Part shown: in pieces, positions 8,338-17,669 of the stretch
How positions within the stretch are numbered: the first letter of the stretch is position 1
How the letters are laid out: the number at the start of each line of letters is the position of its first letter
Assembly (NCBI RefSeq): GCF_014154935.1
Contig: NZ_JACEHH010000014.1
Span: 121,401-185,400 of the forward strand
Length of the DNA stretch: 64,000 nucleotides
Direction of reading: 5' to 3'
Origin: Stieleria mannarensis
Lineage (GTDB): Bacteria; Planctomycetota; Planctomycetia; Pirellulales; Pirellulaceae
Position numbers and translations under genes: made by a program
Notes under the pieces: generated by a model
The model's database searches: none
What the model saw: only the letters and a program-made list of their open reading frames with translations
Told to the model about the DNA's origin: nothing

Positions 8338-11319
8338 ATGAATCGCCCCACCCGCCACCTCCTGCTACTTTGCCTTGCCGTCGCGGCCGGTTTTTCGCAC
8401 GCGGCCGATCCCGATTGGAAGCTGCAACCACTCCAGTACAACAACCCGGGCCTCGAAGTCGATCTCGGCGTCGGGCTTTGGGCCTGGCCGATGCCGATGG
8501 ATTACGACGGCGATGGCGACTTGGATTTGCTGGTCGCTTGCCCCGACAAACCATCCGGCGGCGTCTATTACTTTGAAAACCCAACGCAGGACCCGAGCAT
8601 CAAAATGCCCGTGTTCAAACCTGGCATTCGGCTCGGCAAGGCAGGTCACAATCTGCAGGTCAGCTATGTCGATGGGCAGCCGAGGATTCTGCAACCGGGG
8701 AGTGAATTTCCGCGTGACGCGTCAACGGGCAGGTTTAATTTTGACAAGCCCCAAAAGATCTATCCCAAGTCCAACGTTCACGCCAACAAGGTCCGCGGCA
8801 ACATGTGGCGCTACGTCGACTTTGACGGCGACGGTGACCAGGACTTGGCGGTCGGAACGGGTGACTGGACCGATTATGGTTGGGACCATGCCTACGACGC
8901 CGCGGGGCGATGGCGGAACGGGCCGCTGCACGGAAACGTCTACATCATCCGCAACGAGGGAACCGACCAGCAACCGGAATACTCCGCGACGCCCGCGCGT
9001 TTAACCGCGGCCGGCGGCGACATTGATGTCTACGGTTGGCCCTCACCCAATTTCGCGGACTTCGACGGTGACGGAGATTTGGATCTACTGTGCGGCGAGT
9101 TCTTGGACGGATTCACCTACTTTGAAAACATCGGATCACGCACGGCGCCGGTCTACGCAGCCGGCATCAAGCTCAATGACAACTTGGGCGCCCCGTTGGT
9201 GATGCATCTGCAAATGATCACGCCGACCGCGATGGACTGGGACGGCGACGGCGACATCGATTTGATCGTCGGTGACGAAGATGGCCGGGTCGCGTTGATC
9301 GAGAACACCGGGCAACTGCGGGACCGCCAACCGGTTTTCTTGCCGCCGCAATACTTTCGCCAACAAGCCGACACGCTCAAGTTCGGTGCGCTGGCGACAC
9401 CGTTTGCCTATGACTGGGACGGCGACGGCGACGAAGATATTCTTTGCGGCAACACCGCCGGGAACATCGCCTACTTTGAAAACCTGGGCGACGGCGGCAA
9501 CGGGTTGCCCAAGTGGTCGGCACCTTCGCTGGTCGAAGTGCAATCGGCCGATGGGCGGACCAGTGCACCGTTTCGTGTGATGGCCGGACCGAGCGGTTCG
9601 ATCCAGGGACCGTGCGAAGCGAAATGGGGCTACACGACGCTGTCGGTTGCCGATGTCGACCGCGACGGTGACCCGGACATCGTCTACAACTCCATCTTGT
9701 CCCGTGTCCAGTGGTTGCGAAACGACGGCGGCGTGCTGGTTCAGGCCGAGACCGCCGGGACGCCCACGGAGGAACCGCCGGCGTGGTATTGGTGGCGGAC
9801 CAAGAGCCAATCGGCACTGACTCAGTGGCGGACCACACCGTTGGTGATCGATTTCGACGCCGACGAAAAACTGGATCTGGTGATGCTGGACCAACAAGGC
9901 TATCTGACGCTGCGAAAAGATGCCGGTGAAGCACAGCGTGTGTTCGTCGATGAGCAGTTGAACCCGATCCGTTTGAACTCGAAATCCTGTGGCGGATCCG
10001 GACGCTACAAACTGGCCGTCGTGGATTGGGACGGCGACGGGCGACTGGACGTGCTGGTCAATTCCGAGAATGCGATCTGGTATCGCAATTGTGATACCAT
10101 CGAGGGCAAGATCGTGCTGAAGCGTGTCGGCAACCTTGCCCGCCGCAACGTTGCCGGGCACACGTCCAGCCCCTCGGCCTGTGACCTGGATCGCGACGGC
10201 AAACCGGATTTGATGGTCGGGGCGGAGAACGGACGGATCTACTACATCGCCCACGACGACTGCGTTCAGTTTTCTGAAGAGCAAACCACGGCCAAGGTCG
10301 ACGGTAAAACGAAGCAGCCGAGGATGCCCGGTCTGGTCAGCGAAGAGTTCATTTCCAACAAGATGCCGACCAAAGAATGTCACGCGTCGACGATTTGTCA
10401 AACCAGCCGCGGCTTGGTCGCGGCCTGGTTCGGCGGGACGAAAGAAAAGCACAAGGATGTCGGGATCTGGACCAGCTATCACGACGGCAACCGTTGGTCA
10501 TCGCCGTCGCAAGTCGCCACGGGAGTGCAACACGATGGATTGCGTTATCCGTGTTGGAATCCGGTGTTGTTTCAACCGCCGGGAGACGCCCCCACGTTGC
10601 TGTTTTTCAAAGTCGGCCCCGACCCGCAAAGCTGGTGGGGTGAGATGATGGTCAGCTATGACCGCGGACGAACCTTCCGCGACCGAGTCCGTTTGCCCGA
10701 AGGGATCGACGGCCCGGTGCGTTGCAAGCCGATTTTGACCGACGATGGGCGTTTATTGAGTGGTTCGTCGACCGAATACGACGGTTGGCGCGTGCATTTC
10801 GAGAAAGTCGATCTGGTCGGCGGTCAGCCCGCGGGAACGTGGACGCGGATCGGGCCGATCAATGACGCCTCAAAATTCAATGCGATCCAGCCGACGATTC
10901 TGCGGCACGGCGACGGCAGTTTGCAGGCCTTGTGCCGCAGCAAGGAGGGCGTGATCGTCAGCACCCGCTCGGCAGACGGCGGGAACACCTGGTCGGAACT
11001 GAAAGCGTTGGACCTGCCGAACCCCAATTCGGGGATCGAAGTCGTTTCACTGGCCGATGGGCGTCACTTGTTGATTTACAACCATCTGGGCAGCGGTCGC
11101 ACAGGTTGGGGACGTCGGGGATTGTTGAACCTGGCTATCTCCGAAGACGGTGATCATTGGACACGTGTGGGAACGTTGGAGCAAGAACAACGCGCCGAGT
11201 TCAGTTATCCCGCGATCATCCAGACCGATGATGGCATGGTCCATGCCACGTACACCTGGAAACGGCAGAAGGTCAAGCACGTCGTGATCGACCCGGCGAA
11301 GCTGGTCCCGGAGGAGTGA
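8338..11319 (+). CDS. Secreted FG-GAP/VCBS repeat protein fused to a BNR/sialidase-like domain
   Basis: A 993-residue exported protein with signal peptide MNRPTRHLLLLCLAVAAGFS. Residues about 50-640 contain at least eight calcium-binding D-x-D-x-D-G loops (DYDGDGDLD, DFDGDGDQD, DWDGDGDID, DVDRDGDPD and others), typical of an FG-GAP/VCBS propeller. From about residue 660 a second propeller of BNR_2/exo-alpha-sialidase type follows, with AAWFGGT near its start and Asp-box-like sequences SYDRGRTF, SADGGNTW and SEDGDHW. The C-terminal part may be a glycoside hydrolase acting on sialic or uronic residues. I did not verify the sialidase arginine triad, so the activity is uncertain. Confidence 0.8.
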   Translation: MNRPTRHLLLLCLAVAAGFSHAADPDWKLQPLQYNNPGLEVDLGVGLWAWPMPMDYDGDGDLDLLVACPDKPSGGVYYFENPTQDPSIKMPVFKPGIRLGKAGHNLQVSYVDGQPRILQPGSEFPRDASTGRFNFDKPQKIYPKSNVHANKVRGNMWRYVDFDGDGDQDLAVGTGDWTDYGWDHAYDAAGRWRNGPLHGNVYIIRNEGTDQQPEYSATPARLTAAGGDIDVYGWPSPNFADFDGDGDLDLLCGEFLDGFTYFENIGSRTAPVYAAGIKLNDNLGAPLVMHLQMITPTAMDWDGDGDIDLIVGDEDGRVALIENTGQLRDRQPVFLPPQYFRQQADTLKFGALATPFAYDWDGDGDEDILCGNTAGNIAYFENLGDGGNGLPKWSAPSLVEVQSADGRTSAPFRVMAGPSGSIQGPCEAKWGYTTLSVADVDRDGDPDIVYNSILSRVQWLRNDGGVLVQAETAGTPTEEPPAWYWWRTKSQSALTQWRTTPLVIDFDADEKLDLVMLDQQGYLTLRKDAGEAQRVFVDEQLNPIRLNSKSCGGSGRYKLAVVDWDGDGRLDVLVNSENAIWYRNCDTIEGKIVLKRVGNLARRNVAGHTSSPSACDLDRDGKPDLMVGAENGRIYYIAHDDCVQFSEEQTTAKVDGKTKQPRMPGLVSEEFISNKMPTKECHASTICQTSRGLVAAWFGGTKEKHKDVGIWTSYHDGNRWSSPSQVATGVQHDGLRYPCWNPVLFQPPGDAPTLLFFKVGPDPQSWWGEMMVSYDRGRTFRDRVRLPEGIDGPVRCKPILTDDGRLLSGSSTEYDGWRVHFEKVDLVGGQPAGTWTRIGPINDASKFNAIQPTILRHGDGSLQALCRSKEGVIVSTRSADGGNTWSELKALDLPNPNSGIEVVSLADGRHLLIYNHLGSGRTGWGRRGLLNLAISEDGDHWTRVGTLEQEQRAEFSYPAIIQTDDGMVHATYTWKRQKVKHVVIDPAKLVPEE

Positions 11320-11327
11320 TTGCCGCT

Positions 11328-11355
11328 GCGGGCAACGTTGTTTTGGCGTTGCCGC
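11328..11355 (+). terminator. Hairpin just after the FG-GAP/sialidase-like gene
   Basis: GCGGGCAACG and CGTTGCCGC form an inverted repeat with a one-base bulge and a T-rich 9-nt loop, starting 8 bp after the stop codon. It lacks a clear U-tract, so it is a weak terminator candidate. Confidence 0.35.
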
Positions 11356-11456
11356 CACGTAGCCACCTAGGGCATGCTGTGCATGCCAACGGGCCGTCAG
11401 GCACAGCCTGACCTACGCCTCCAGGTCCCGGGATCCGCCCGGGAGTGAGGGGAAAA

Positions 11457-11520
11457 CGTAGCTACCTTCGCCAGAAGGTGGATCCCCGACGTATTCCACG
11501 CTCTGGCGAGCGTAGCTACG
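11457..11520. repeat. 64-nt twin-hairpin REP-like element, copy A
   Basis: The element starts CGTAGCTACC and ends GCGTAGCTACG. Its left half folds as CTACCTTC-GCCA-GAAGGTGG and its right half as CCACGCTC-TGGC-GAGCGTAG; the halves are also inverted copies of each other (about 22 of 26 positions). A GTAG foot next to each hairpin is the hallmark of REP sequences mobilised by RAYT transposases. Copies of exactly the same length lie at 51709-51772 and 53293-53356. Confidence 0.8.
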
Positions 11521-11552
11521 TCGAGGTGCCGCTGTCCACATAGGAACGAGGG

Positions 11553-13406
11553 TCACTCCACCCGTTCCAGCGTGATCCGATTCAAACGCATCAATTCGCG
11601 TCCCGGGCACGTCTCGACTTCGGCGACGAGTTCCACGCGGCCTTGTTCCAGGTGCAGCGTGCCGGCGACGTGACTTCCAAATTGGTCGGCGGTCGCGCTG
11701 GCCAAGATCTCGTGCGTGATCGCGTCATCGCCACTGCGGAGGGTTAGCGTGCCGCCGGCGTCGATGGGGCGGCATCCGTAGGTCAATCGAACGCGGTACC
11801 GTCCGGCTGCGGCGACGTCCAGTTTCCAACTCGCCCGCTCACCGGGATCACGCCAACCCTGGATCGTGTCCCAGTCGTAGCCGTCGAAGACATATTCGAT
11901 ATTGTCGCCCGTCCAGGTCGACCAGCTCGGTTCGATGTCGACGGGGGCTTCACCGACCGGCACCGGAACCGGCGTGTAGGATTGGCCCGCGGTGACATCG
12001 GCGAACCAGCGGACGAATTCGCGTCGCAATCGATCGACCTGCTGAGGATGTTTTGACGCAAGATTGGTCTTTTCGCCGGGATCTGCCTTCAGGTCGAACA
12101 ATCGCCAATTGGATCGCGAAGGCGTGGCGGTGCGGCCGACCTGGCACAGCAATTTCCAGCGTTCGTCGCTGATCGACCAACGTTTATCGGCGTTGGGTTG
12201 GTAGCGATCCCAGGTGTGGTAAACAAACTCGTGATGTGATTGATCGGTCTCGGTGGTCAGCAACTTGACCAGGCTGACGCCATCGATGGCGCGATCCTGC
12301 GGGACTCGGGCGCCGGCCAGTTCACAGAACGTCGGCAACCAGTCGACGTGTGAGGTTTGTGCGTTGACAATTTGTCCCGGCTTGATTTGTTTCGGCCAGC
12401 GGACGAAGCACGGCGCCCGGACTCCGCCTTCGTAGACACTCGCCTTGTTGCCGTTCATCCCGCCTTTGAAATACTTGCTGACGCCGCCGTTGTCACTGGT
12501 GAACACGACCAGCGTGTCGTCGGCGATTCCGACCCGCTGGAGCGCGTCCAGCAATCGTCCGATATTCTGGTCGACGCGTTCGACCAGACCGTAAATCCGC
12601 GCTTCACGCATCGGCAGCCCGCGATCGAGATACTTTTTCAGCGTCTTGTCGCCTTCGGGTTGGGCATAGTGCGAGGTGTCCAACAGGAAGGGGGAGTGCG
12701 GCGCGTTGAACATCATCGCACAAAAGAACGGCCCGTCGTGAATCTGGACGGCGTGTTCGATGAAGTCGATTGACGCGTCGGTAAACACATCGCTGACGTA
12801 ACCCCGCGCATCGACGGGGCGTCCGTTGTGGTAGACCTGGTCGGGAAACTGGTAGCGTTCAATGTGGCCGTGGTAGTGGCCGAAAAACTCATCAAACCCA
12901 CGTTCTTGTGGCTGATAACCCGGGTATTTACCCAGGTGCCATTTGCCAAATAATCCGGTCCGGTAACCTGCCTTCTTCAATAATTGGGTGACGGTGATTT
13001 CGTCCAGACCCATCGAATCGCCGCCGAACCGCGTGTTGTACAACCCGGTCCGCAGGTAATAGCGACCGGTCATCAATCCGGCTCGCGTCGGTGCACAGAC
13101 CGGCGCGGCATAATAGCGGTCCAGTTGGATCCCCTGCGCGGCGATCGCGTTCATGTTCGGCGTATCGATGTGCGGATTCCCGGTCACGCCGGTGTCCCAG
13201 TACCCTTGGTCATCGGTCATGATGAACACGATGTTCGGGCGTGGCGGTGCTTGAGCCTCTACCAAGGGTAAGCACCAGAGATGCGTCAACGCCATGACCG
13301 CGACGATCGCCGCAGGTGCAATCAATCGGTGTCGCCGATGATTGGAAAAGACCTGGCGGCAATCCGGCAGCGTCCAAGCAATGAAGTGAAACATGTCGTG
13401 ATCCAT
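11553..13406 (-). CDS. Secreted sulfatase with C-terminal carbohydrate-binding-like domain
   Basis: A sulfatase of about 617 residues on the opposite strand to the preceding genes. After a signal anchor (LIAPAAIVAVMAL) come PNIVFIMTDDQG with the metal-binding Asp pair and the formylglycine motif C-A-P-T-R followed by AGLMTGR. GLFGKWHLG and TSDNGG are further conserved blocks. The last 130 residues (from about WSTWTGDNIEYVFDG) form a beta-rich domain resembling a galactose-binding or CBM-type module, absent from the other four sulfatases here. The frame is open 27 codons further upstream; Met at 13406 was chosen, Met at 13394 is also possible. Confidence 0.85.
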   Translation of the reverse strand: MDHDMFHFIAWTLPDCRQVFSNHRRHRLIAPAAIVAVMALTHLWCLPLVEAQAPPRPNIVFIMTDDQGYWDTGVTGNPHIDTPNMNAIAAQGIQLDRYYAAPVCAPTRAGLMTGRYYLRTGLYNTRFGGDSMGLDEITVTQLLKKAGYRTGLFGKWHLGKYPGYQPQERGFDEFFGHYHGHIERYQFPDQVYHNGRPVDARGYVSDVFTDASIDFIEHAVQIHDGPFFCAMMFNAPHSPFLLDTSHYAQPEGDKTLKKYLDRGLPMREARIYGLVERVDQNIGRLLDALQRVGIADDTLVVFTSDNGGVSKYFKGGMNGNKASVYEGGVRAPCFVRWPKQIKPGQIVNAQTSHVDWLPTFCELAGARVPQDRAIDGVSLVKLLTTETDQSHHEFVYHTWDRYQPNADKRWSISDERWKLLCQVGRTATPSRSNWRLFDLKADPGEKTNLASKHPQQVDRLRREFVRWFADVTAGQSYTPVPVPVGEAPVDIEPSWSTWTGDNIEYVFDGYDWDTIQGWRDPGERASWKLDVAAAGRYRVRLTYGCRPIDAGGTLTLRSGDDAITHEILASATADQFGSHVAGTLHLEQGRVELVAEVETCPGRELMRLNRITLERVE

Positions 13407-13561
13407 TGTTTGACAGGCGGGCGAAGACTGCGGTTCTCGACAATCGCTTTCCTCTGTCTTCACCGTCTCGTCGGATGCAAGCCTCACCGGTCGTGGGGCG
13501 ATCGCCGAAATTGCAACCTGATCGATTGTGAAGTCCCGCCCACCGAAACCATCAAAACCGA

Positions 13562-13765
13562 CTAGTTACCGGTTTCCTCGGATTCTTCATCTGCGGCCAT
13601 CAACTTGGCTTCCTCTTCCATGTCGACCGCCATTTCCGGGTTGTCAGCCAGGAATTGTTCGATGTCGTCGGTGTCGGAAACGGGCTCCGCCTGGTTGCCG
13701 CCACATCCTAGAGTCAATGGTAGGGAGAGGAAGCATGAAAGAAACAGGTAGTGAAGGGTTCGCAT
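13562..13765 (-). CDS. Small lipoprotein, 67 residues
   Basis: It starts MRTLHYLFLSC and has lipobox LTLGC, giving a mature lipoprotein of about 48 residues rich in Asp and Glu (DTDDIEQFLADNPEM). Small acidic lipoproteins of this kind often follow DUF1559 genes in planctomycetes. Here one lies directly downstream of the DUF1559 gene at 13894-15141 on the same strand, separated by a terminator hairpin, so its expression would require read-through or its own promoter. ATG 13765 places the lipobox at a normal distance; the frame extends 16 codons further up to 13813. Confidence 0.65.
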   Translation of the reverse strand: MRTLHYLFLSCFLSLPLTLGCGGNQAEPVSDTDDIEQFLADNPEMAVDMEEEAKLMAADEESEETGN

Positions 13766-13832
13766 CGGGCAACTCCCCTGAATGAACTGGAAAGGAAGAA
13801 ACGTTGAGAGCATGAAAGGTTCGATGGGTTAG

Positions 13833-13868
13833 AAGAAAACCCCACGGGCAGAACCGCGGGGTTTTCTT
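13833..13868 (-). terminator. Strong rho-independent terminator of the DUF1559 gene
   Basis: AAGAAAACCCC and GGGGTTTTCTT are perfect 11-bp inverted arms around a 14-nt loop that can extend the stem through CGG/CCG. Read on the minus strand it ends in TTTTCTT, 26 bp after the DUF1559 stop and upstream of the lipoprotein gene. It is either a terminator or an attenuator between them. Confidence 0.85.
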
Positions 13869-13893
13869 GTCAAATTGGGTCACAACGGAAACG

Positions 13894-15141
13894 CTACTGG
13901 TTGAGTTGTTCTTCGATGGTTTCGCTGCTGGCGCGAGTGCCAAGGGAGCCCCACAGTCCGAACGGGCTGGGGGATCCCGCCGGGGTGCAGCAGTTACCGA
14001 TACGTGCCTGGGCAGCTTCTTGGTCACCCGATTCAACGGAATCGGTCATGAAGATGACGGCGCCGTCGGCCATCAAGATATGGCATCCCCCTTGATGCCG
14101 GCTACTGGGCGGGAACACCCCTTGTCCCATGATCCAGTTGGTCTGGTGCAGGCATTGCGTGCTATTGGGCGGCGTGATCGTCGTTATCCCGGTGTAGTAG
14201 GGAACGCCAAATGCCCAACAGTAACCGCGTCCGCGCTGGCCACCGCTGGCGGTGTTGGTGCCCGGCGCGTAGAACCGAGGCCGGTCGGGGTCACGAAAAT
14301 CTTCACACGTATTCGAGTTTCCAGCCAACCAAATGACGACCTCCGAGCGGGCCGACGTCGTCGTCACGTTGCGATCCCCGAGGTCGGTGTTAATCTCGCC
14401 CATCGCAATCGAATTGGACAAGCCATCGAGGATGTCGCGGAACTTGTTGTCCGTGCGAGGAACAAAGACGCCACGCTGGGCGGCGCGGACCGCGCGTGCC
14501 CTCCAGTTAGCCATATTGCCACTGGAATTGACCATGGTGCCCCAGTCGAACAATTGCCCCCGATGTCCCATGTGGCTTGCATCGCCCAAAGAGACCGCAT
14601 AGTTGGTGCGTCCTTGGGCTGGCAGCCCGAACCCCGGGTCGCTCGGGCACCGCAGTGTCGGAATTTCCGTCAACCATGGTTCGTAACGTGATGCACTATG
14701 GCCAAGGCTACCGCCCAGCGGCTTTTGTGGACTCGGTCCCATCGCCTGGTAAATGTCCCCGTTCTGATCCCGCAGCGGCTGGGAGATTTTGTCCCAGATC
14801 GCCTGCTGTTCCAAGAATGGGGTCAATGGCACAAGTGCGCTCAAAAACATCTGGTTGTTCGCCGTCGGCGGCATGAACCGCTCCGCCCCACCGTTGGGCA
14901 TTCCGAACGGCCGCGTCGTTCCGCCATTGTGCATCGGCAATTGTTTGTATGCCGCATGGTAGTTGTGAAGCGCGATACCGATCTGTTTGAAGTTGTTACT
15001 GCAACTCATCCGCCGCGCGGCCTCGCGAGCAGCCTGAACCGCCGGCAATAGCAAACCGACAAGAATGCCGATGATGGCAATGACCACCAAAAGCTCTACC
15101 AGTGTAAATCCGTGTCGCCGATTCCCTCTCGTTGTACTCAT
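13894..15141 (-). CDS. DUF1559 pseudopilin-like secreted protein
   Basis: A 415-residue protein. The leader [11 protein letters not shown] is cleaved before [16 protein letters not shown], the prepilin-type processing site with canonical Gly at -1. [20 protein letters not shown] follows, and the C-terminal H-Q-G-G-C-x-I-L-M-A-D-G block is present. Its C-terminal [12 protein letters not shown] segment closely resembles that of the DUF1559 protein at 455-1705, so these two are nearer paralogues of each other than of the one at 35.1-36.4 kb. ATG 15141 was chosen for leader length; the frame is open to 15219. Confidence 0.88.
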   Translation of the reverse strand: MSTTRGNRRHGFTLVELLVVIAIIGILVGLLLPAVQAAREAARRMSCSNNFKQIGIALHNYHAAYKQLPMHNGGTTRPFGMPNGGAERFMPPTANNQMFLSALVPLTPFLEQQAIWDKISQPLRDQNGDIYQAMGPSPQKPLGGSLGHSASRYEPWLTEIPTLRCPSDPGFGLPAQGRTNYAVSLGDASHMGHRGQLFDWGTMVNSSGNMANWRARAVRAAQRGVFVPRTDNKFRDILDGLSNSIAMGEINTDLGDRNVTTTSARSEVVIWLAGNSNTCEDFRDPDRPRFYAPGTNTASGGQRGRGYCWAFGVPYYTGITTITPPNSTQCLHQTNWIMGQGVFPPSSRHQGGCHILMADGAVIFMTDSVESGDQEAAQARIGNCCTPAGSPSPFGLWGSLGTRASSETIEEQLNQ

Positions 15142-15583
15142 ACCGAAAGACTCCCAAAAAGATGAAAAGATGCGGTCCCCCCTTTTGGTGAAGGAACTCC
15201 GCACGGCTGAACCTAACACAAAAGGGATGCAGCTTCAAATTTTATTCCTGCCGCAGAAGGCCCCGAACGCCATCCGCATCGCCGATCTGGGGCAGCAATC
15301 GTGCAATGCGACCAAAGAGGACGCATACGACTTAAAGGTCCCATTCGATCTATTGGTCCTATCAACCCCCACGTCCTAGGCGGCGTCGTCTGGACCATCC
15401 ACGGGGTGCAAGATATCCATCAAATTGGTGACGCCCCGTTCCACCCAATTCCGGGCGGAAACCGGTTTCGCATTCCTGCGGCACTGATTTTGCACCGTCC
15501 CGGCGAATCACGGTTTCACACACCGCTGACGTTTGATCGGCCGCGCTGGCCCTACTCATTCCCCACCTTTGCGAAAGAAAAAC
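15142..15583. other. Intergenic region without recognisable gene
   Basis: This 442-bp stretch separates divergent genes (DUF1559 on minus, AhpD-like on plus) and must hold both promoters. I saw no clear -35/-10 pair, RNA gene or strong palindrome in it. Confidence 0.5.
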
Positions 15584-16099
15584 ATGCCGCACGTTCAACC
15601 GCTGAAACAATCTGAGGCACCTGCCAAGTCACAACCCATCTTGAAGGCGATCGAAGAACAGTTTGGTCAGTCATTGAACATCTTCAGTACGCTCGCCCAC
15701 CAGCCTGATGTGCTAGGGGGCACCACGCAGATCAACGACGGCATCCGCGAGGATTTACCTGCGAAGTTTCGTGAACTGGCCTATTTCAAGTCATCCCAGA
15801 TCAACGGTTGCGAGTATTGTTCACGCTACCATCGCCAGGCCGCCAAAAAAGCCGGCGCCACAGACGAGCAGATCGAGGCGATCGATCGCTATGCACAAAG
15901 CGACGCCTTTGACGACCAAGAAAAAGCGGTGTTGTCCTATGCCGAGCAATTGACCAAGACTGCGGCGGTTGAACCGAACACGGTCGCCAAGGTCAAGGAA
16001 TTCTTGAGTGACAAGCAACTGGTCACTCTTGCAGCGACCGTCGCGTTGGCAAACTTCACCAATCGCATCAATCACGGTTTGGACATCGAACTGCCATGA
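15584..16099 (+). CDS. Carboxymuconolactone decarboxylase/AhpD-family protein
   Basis: A 171-residue all-helical protein of the AhpD-like superfamily. It carries the C-x-x-C-x-x-x-H redox motif in CEYCSRYH, the active site of alkylhydroperoxidase AhpD-type enzymes. The surrounding RELAYFKSSQINGCEYC sequence is typical of the peroxidase-related CMD branch. A role in peroxide handling is the family expectation and not shown here. The frame is open 17 codons upstream, but ATG 15584 has GCGAAAG upstream and begins the conserved region. It lies convergent to the exchanger remnant. Confidence 0.8.
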   Translation: MPHVQPLKQSEAPAKSQPILKAIEEQFGQSLNIFSTLAHQPDVLGGTTQINDGIREDLPAKFRELAYFKSSQINGCEYCSRYHRQAAKKAGATDEQIEAIDRYAQSDAFDDQEKAVLSYAEQLTKTAAVEPNTVAKVKEFLSDKQLVTLAATVALANFTNRINHGLDIELP

Positions 16100-16184
16100 G
16101 CACCACTCATTTCGACCGGATCGTCATCGGCACTGGTGCCCGCCCAAGACCGCTGGACACTTCCGGTGCGGAGCAGGTGATCCA

Positions 16185-16504
16185 CCGTGATCAGTTCGGG
16201 CAAAGACGTCGCCGCCGCCATGAACAGCCCCCCAACCATGGACTCGGAGACTCCCGTTTCGGTCACCAAGTCGCCGGCAGTCTCCGCGACCAACATGCCA
16301 CAGCCGAGCATGAGGGTGCCGATGAACAGCAATCCGCCGACCAGCTTGCCCAAGTTTTCGTTCTCGGCGCCCTGTTCCGGTTCATCTTCAACCGTTTCGT
16401 CGGTCCGCCAGCCCCACCATCTTTGTGCCGGCCAACCCGATCACGACCGCCGCGAGCAGAAAGACCGCGACGTTGGCTCCGACAGAAAGTGATAGATTCA
16501 GCAT
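16185..16504 (-). pseudogene. Remnant of a Na+/Ca2+ exchanger (CaCA family) gene
   Basis: Reading on the minus strand from ATG 16504 gives the first transmembrane helix of a cation antiporter (VAVFLLAAVVIGLAGTKMV) and then a stop at 16388-16390. Two frames over, the sequence resumes as an acidic central loop (ETVEDEPEQGAENEN), a further membrane segment and the alpha-2 repeat signature AATSLPELIT, after which homology ends. The first alpha repeat and the C-terminus are therefore deleted and a frameshift separates what is left. An intact exchanger with the same layout lies at 22366-23421. Confidence 0.75.
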
Positions 16505-16598
16505 GAGGAGTCTTCTCCGGCCCGGACGGTGCTGTCGCGTGCGATTGGGAGATCAATGGTACGCTTCAGATGACCGATTAAATGCTCGTCGCACGATG

Positions 16599-17669
16599 TC
16601 ACTCATCAGTCGGTTGCCGATCGCGTGGGAGCGATTCGAAATAGCTTGCAAGCTGTTGCGATTGTCGTTCGTTGATCGCGTCGGCGATCTTGTGCATCAG
16701 GTTGGCATTATCGGATCCTCCCCGCGACCGCTGGCGAAACAGAATCAGTTGGCGATACAGATACTCCGCCGGCTGGCCGGTTAGAATCGGATACGTGGGA
16801 TCGTTCGATTCACCATGACATTCCGAACAGTCAGGGATTTTTAGCGTCTCGTCTTGCTGTGACAGGAGCTTTCGGCCCTCTCGGATTTCGTCTTCATCAC
16901 GATCGGGCTTCTCGTCTGTCGGCGGCAACTGCACGGCGTACCATTTGGCCGTGTCCTCGATTTCCCGCTCGTCCAGCCGGGCGGCGATCGGCTCCATCAC
17001 GCCGCTGTGCCGGTCGCCCGTGGCGTAAGCGTGCAGCGACTGACGCAGGTACGCTTCGTTTTGACCGGCCAGGATCGGAACGCGGGCACTGCCACGGCCG
17101 GCTCCGTCGACGGCATGACAAACGGCGCAGTGATCGACGACAACTTCCGGCGCATCGGCGATATCGTCCACAGCGAGCAGGTCCTGGTACTGCTGGCGGT
17201 TCATGTTGCCGACCTCTTGCAAGAATGCGACCAGCGGCCAGATTTCTTCGTCGCGATGCCCGCTCGGCCAAGCGGGCATGCCGGTGAATTTGATTCCATG
17301 CTTGATGATATAAAACAGTTCTTCCGTTTCCCACTCGTCCACGACACCGGGCAAAAAGGGCGGTGCAGGCGTCATTCGGGAAACCGCGCGCGGCTGACTC
17401 GATCCCGGCCGGCCGTGACACCACCGGCAATTGGATTGGTAGATGCCTGCCCCCAAGGTCAGCATGCCGGGTTCATTCAGCGACGGGACTTCGATGCCGA
17501 CGCTGTGGGTTGCAATCGATCGGTCGCTGGCGAAATCTAGAATCCAATGGGTGATCGGCCAGTGACCACTGCTGGCTTTGACCGGCACGATACCGGTGAC
17601 CAATGCGAGGATCCCGAGCACCGCCACGACCAGGCCGAGCAGTGCCAGATTCTTTAAAAAGTCCTTCAT
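16599..17669 (-). CDS. Membrane-anchored triheme cytochrome c
   Basis: A 356-residue protein with an N-terminal membrane anchor (LALLGLVVAVLGILALV) and three c-type haem motifs, CRWCH, CAVCH and CSECH, each in its own mono-haem domain. It is the last gene of the caa3 oxidase operon and overlaps the CtaG gene as ATGA, so it is probably cotranslated. It likely passes electrons toward the cytochrome c domain of oxidase subunit II, much as di- and tri-haem cytochromes serve other caa3 or cbb3 systems. The frame continues open far upstream into CtaG; Met 17669 is chosen from the overlap and the hydrophobic anchor. Confidence 0.85.
   Translation of the reverse strand: MKDFLKNLALLGLVVAVLGILALVTGIVPVKASSGHWPITHWILDFASDRSIATHSVGIEVPSLNEPGMLTLGAGIYQSNCRWCHGRPGSSQPRAVSRMTPAPPFLPGVVDEWETEELFYIIKHGIKFTGMPAWPSGHRDEEIWPLVAFLQEVGNMNRQQYQDLLAVDDIADAPEVVVDHCAVCHAVDGAGRGSARVPILAGQNEAYLRQSLHAYATGDRHSGVMEPIAARLDEREIEDTAKWYAVQLPPTDEKPDRDEDEIREGRKLLSQQDETLKIPDCSECHGESNDPTYPILTGQPAEYLYRQLILFRQRSRGGSDNANLMHKIADAINERQSQQLASYFESLPRDRQPTDE

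Noticed and set aside
9136..10482. 448-codon minus-strand frame opposite the FG-GAP protein
   Set aside because: Arg/Gln/Val-rich shadow of the repeat-coding strand without domains or ribosome-binding site.
16096..16506. 136-codon plus-strand frame over the exchanger remnant
   Set aside because: The minus strand shows clear exchanger signatures (ATSLPELIT), so the plus frame is a shadow.
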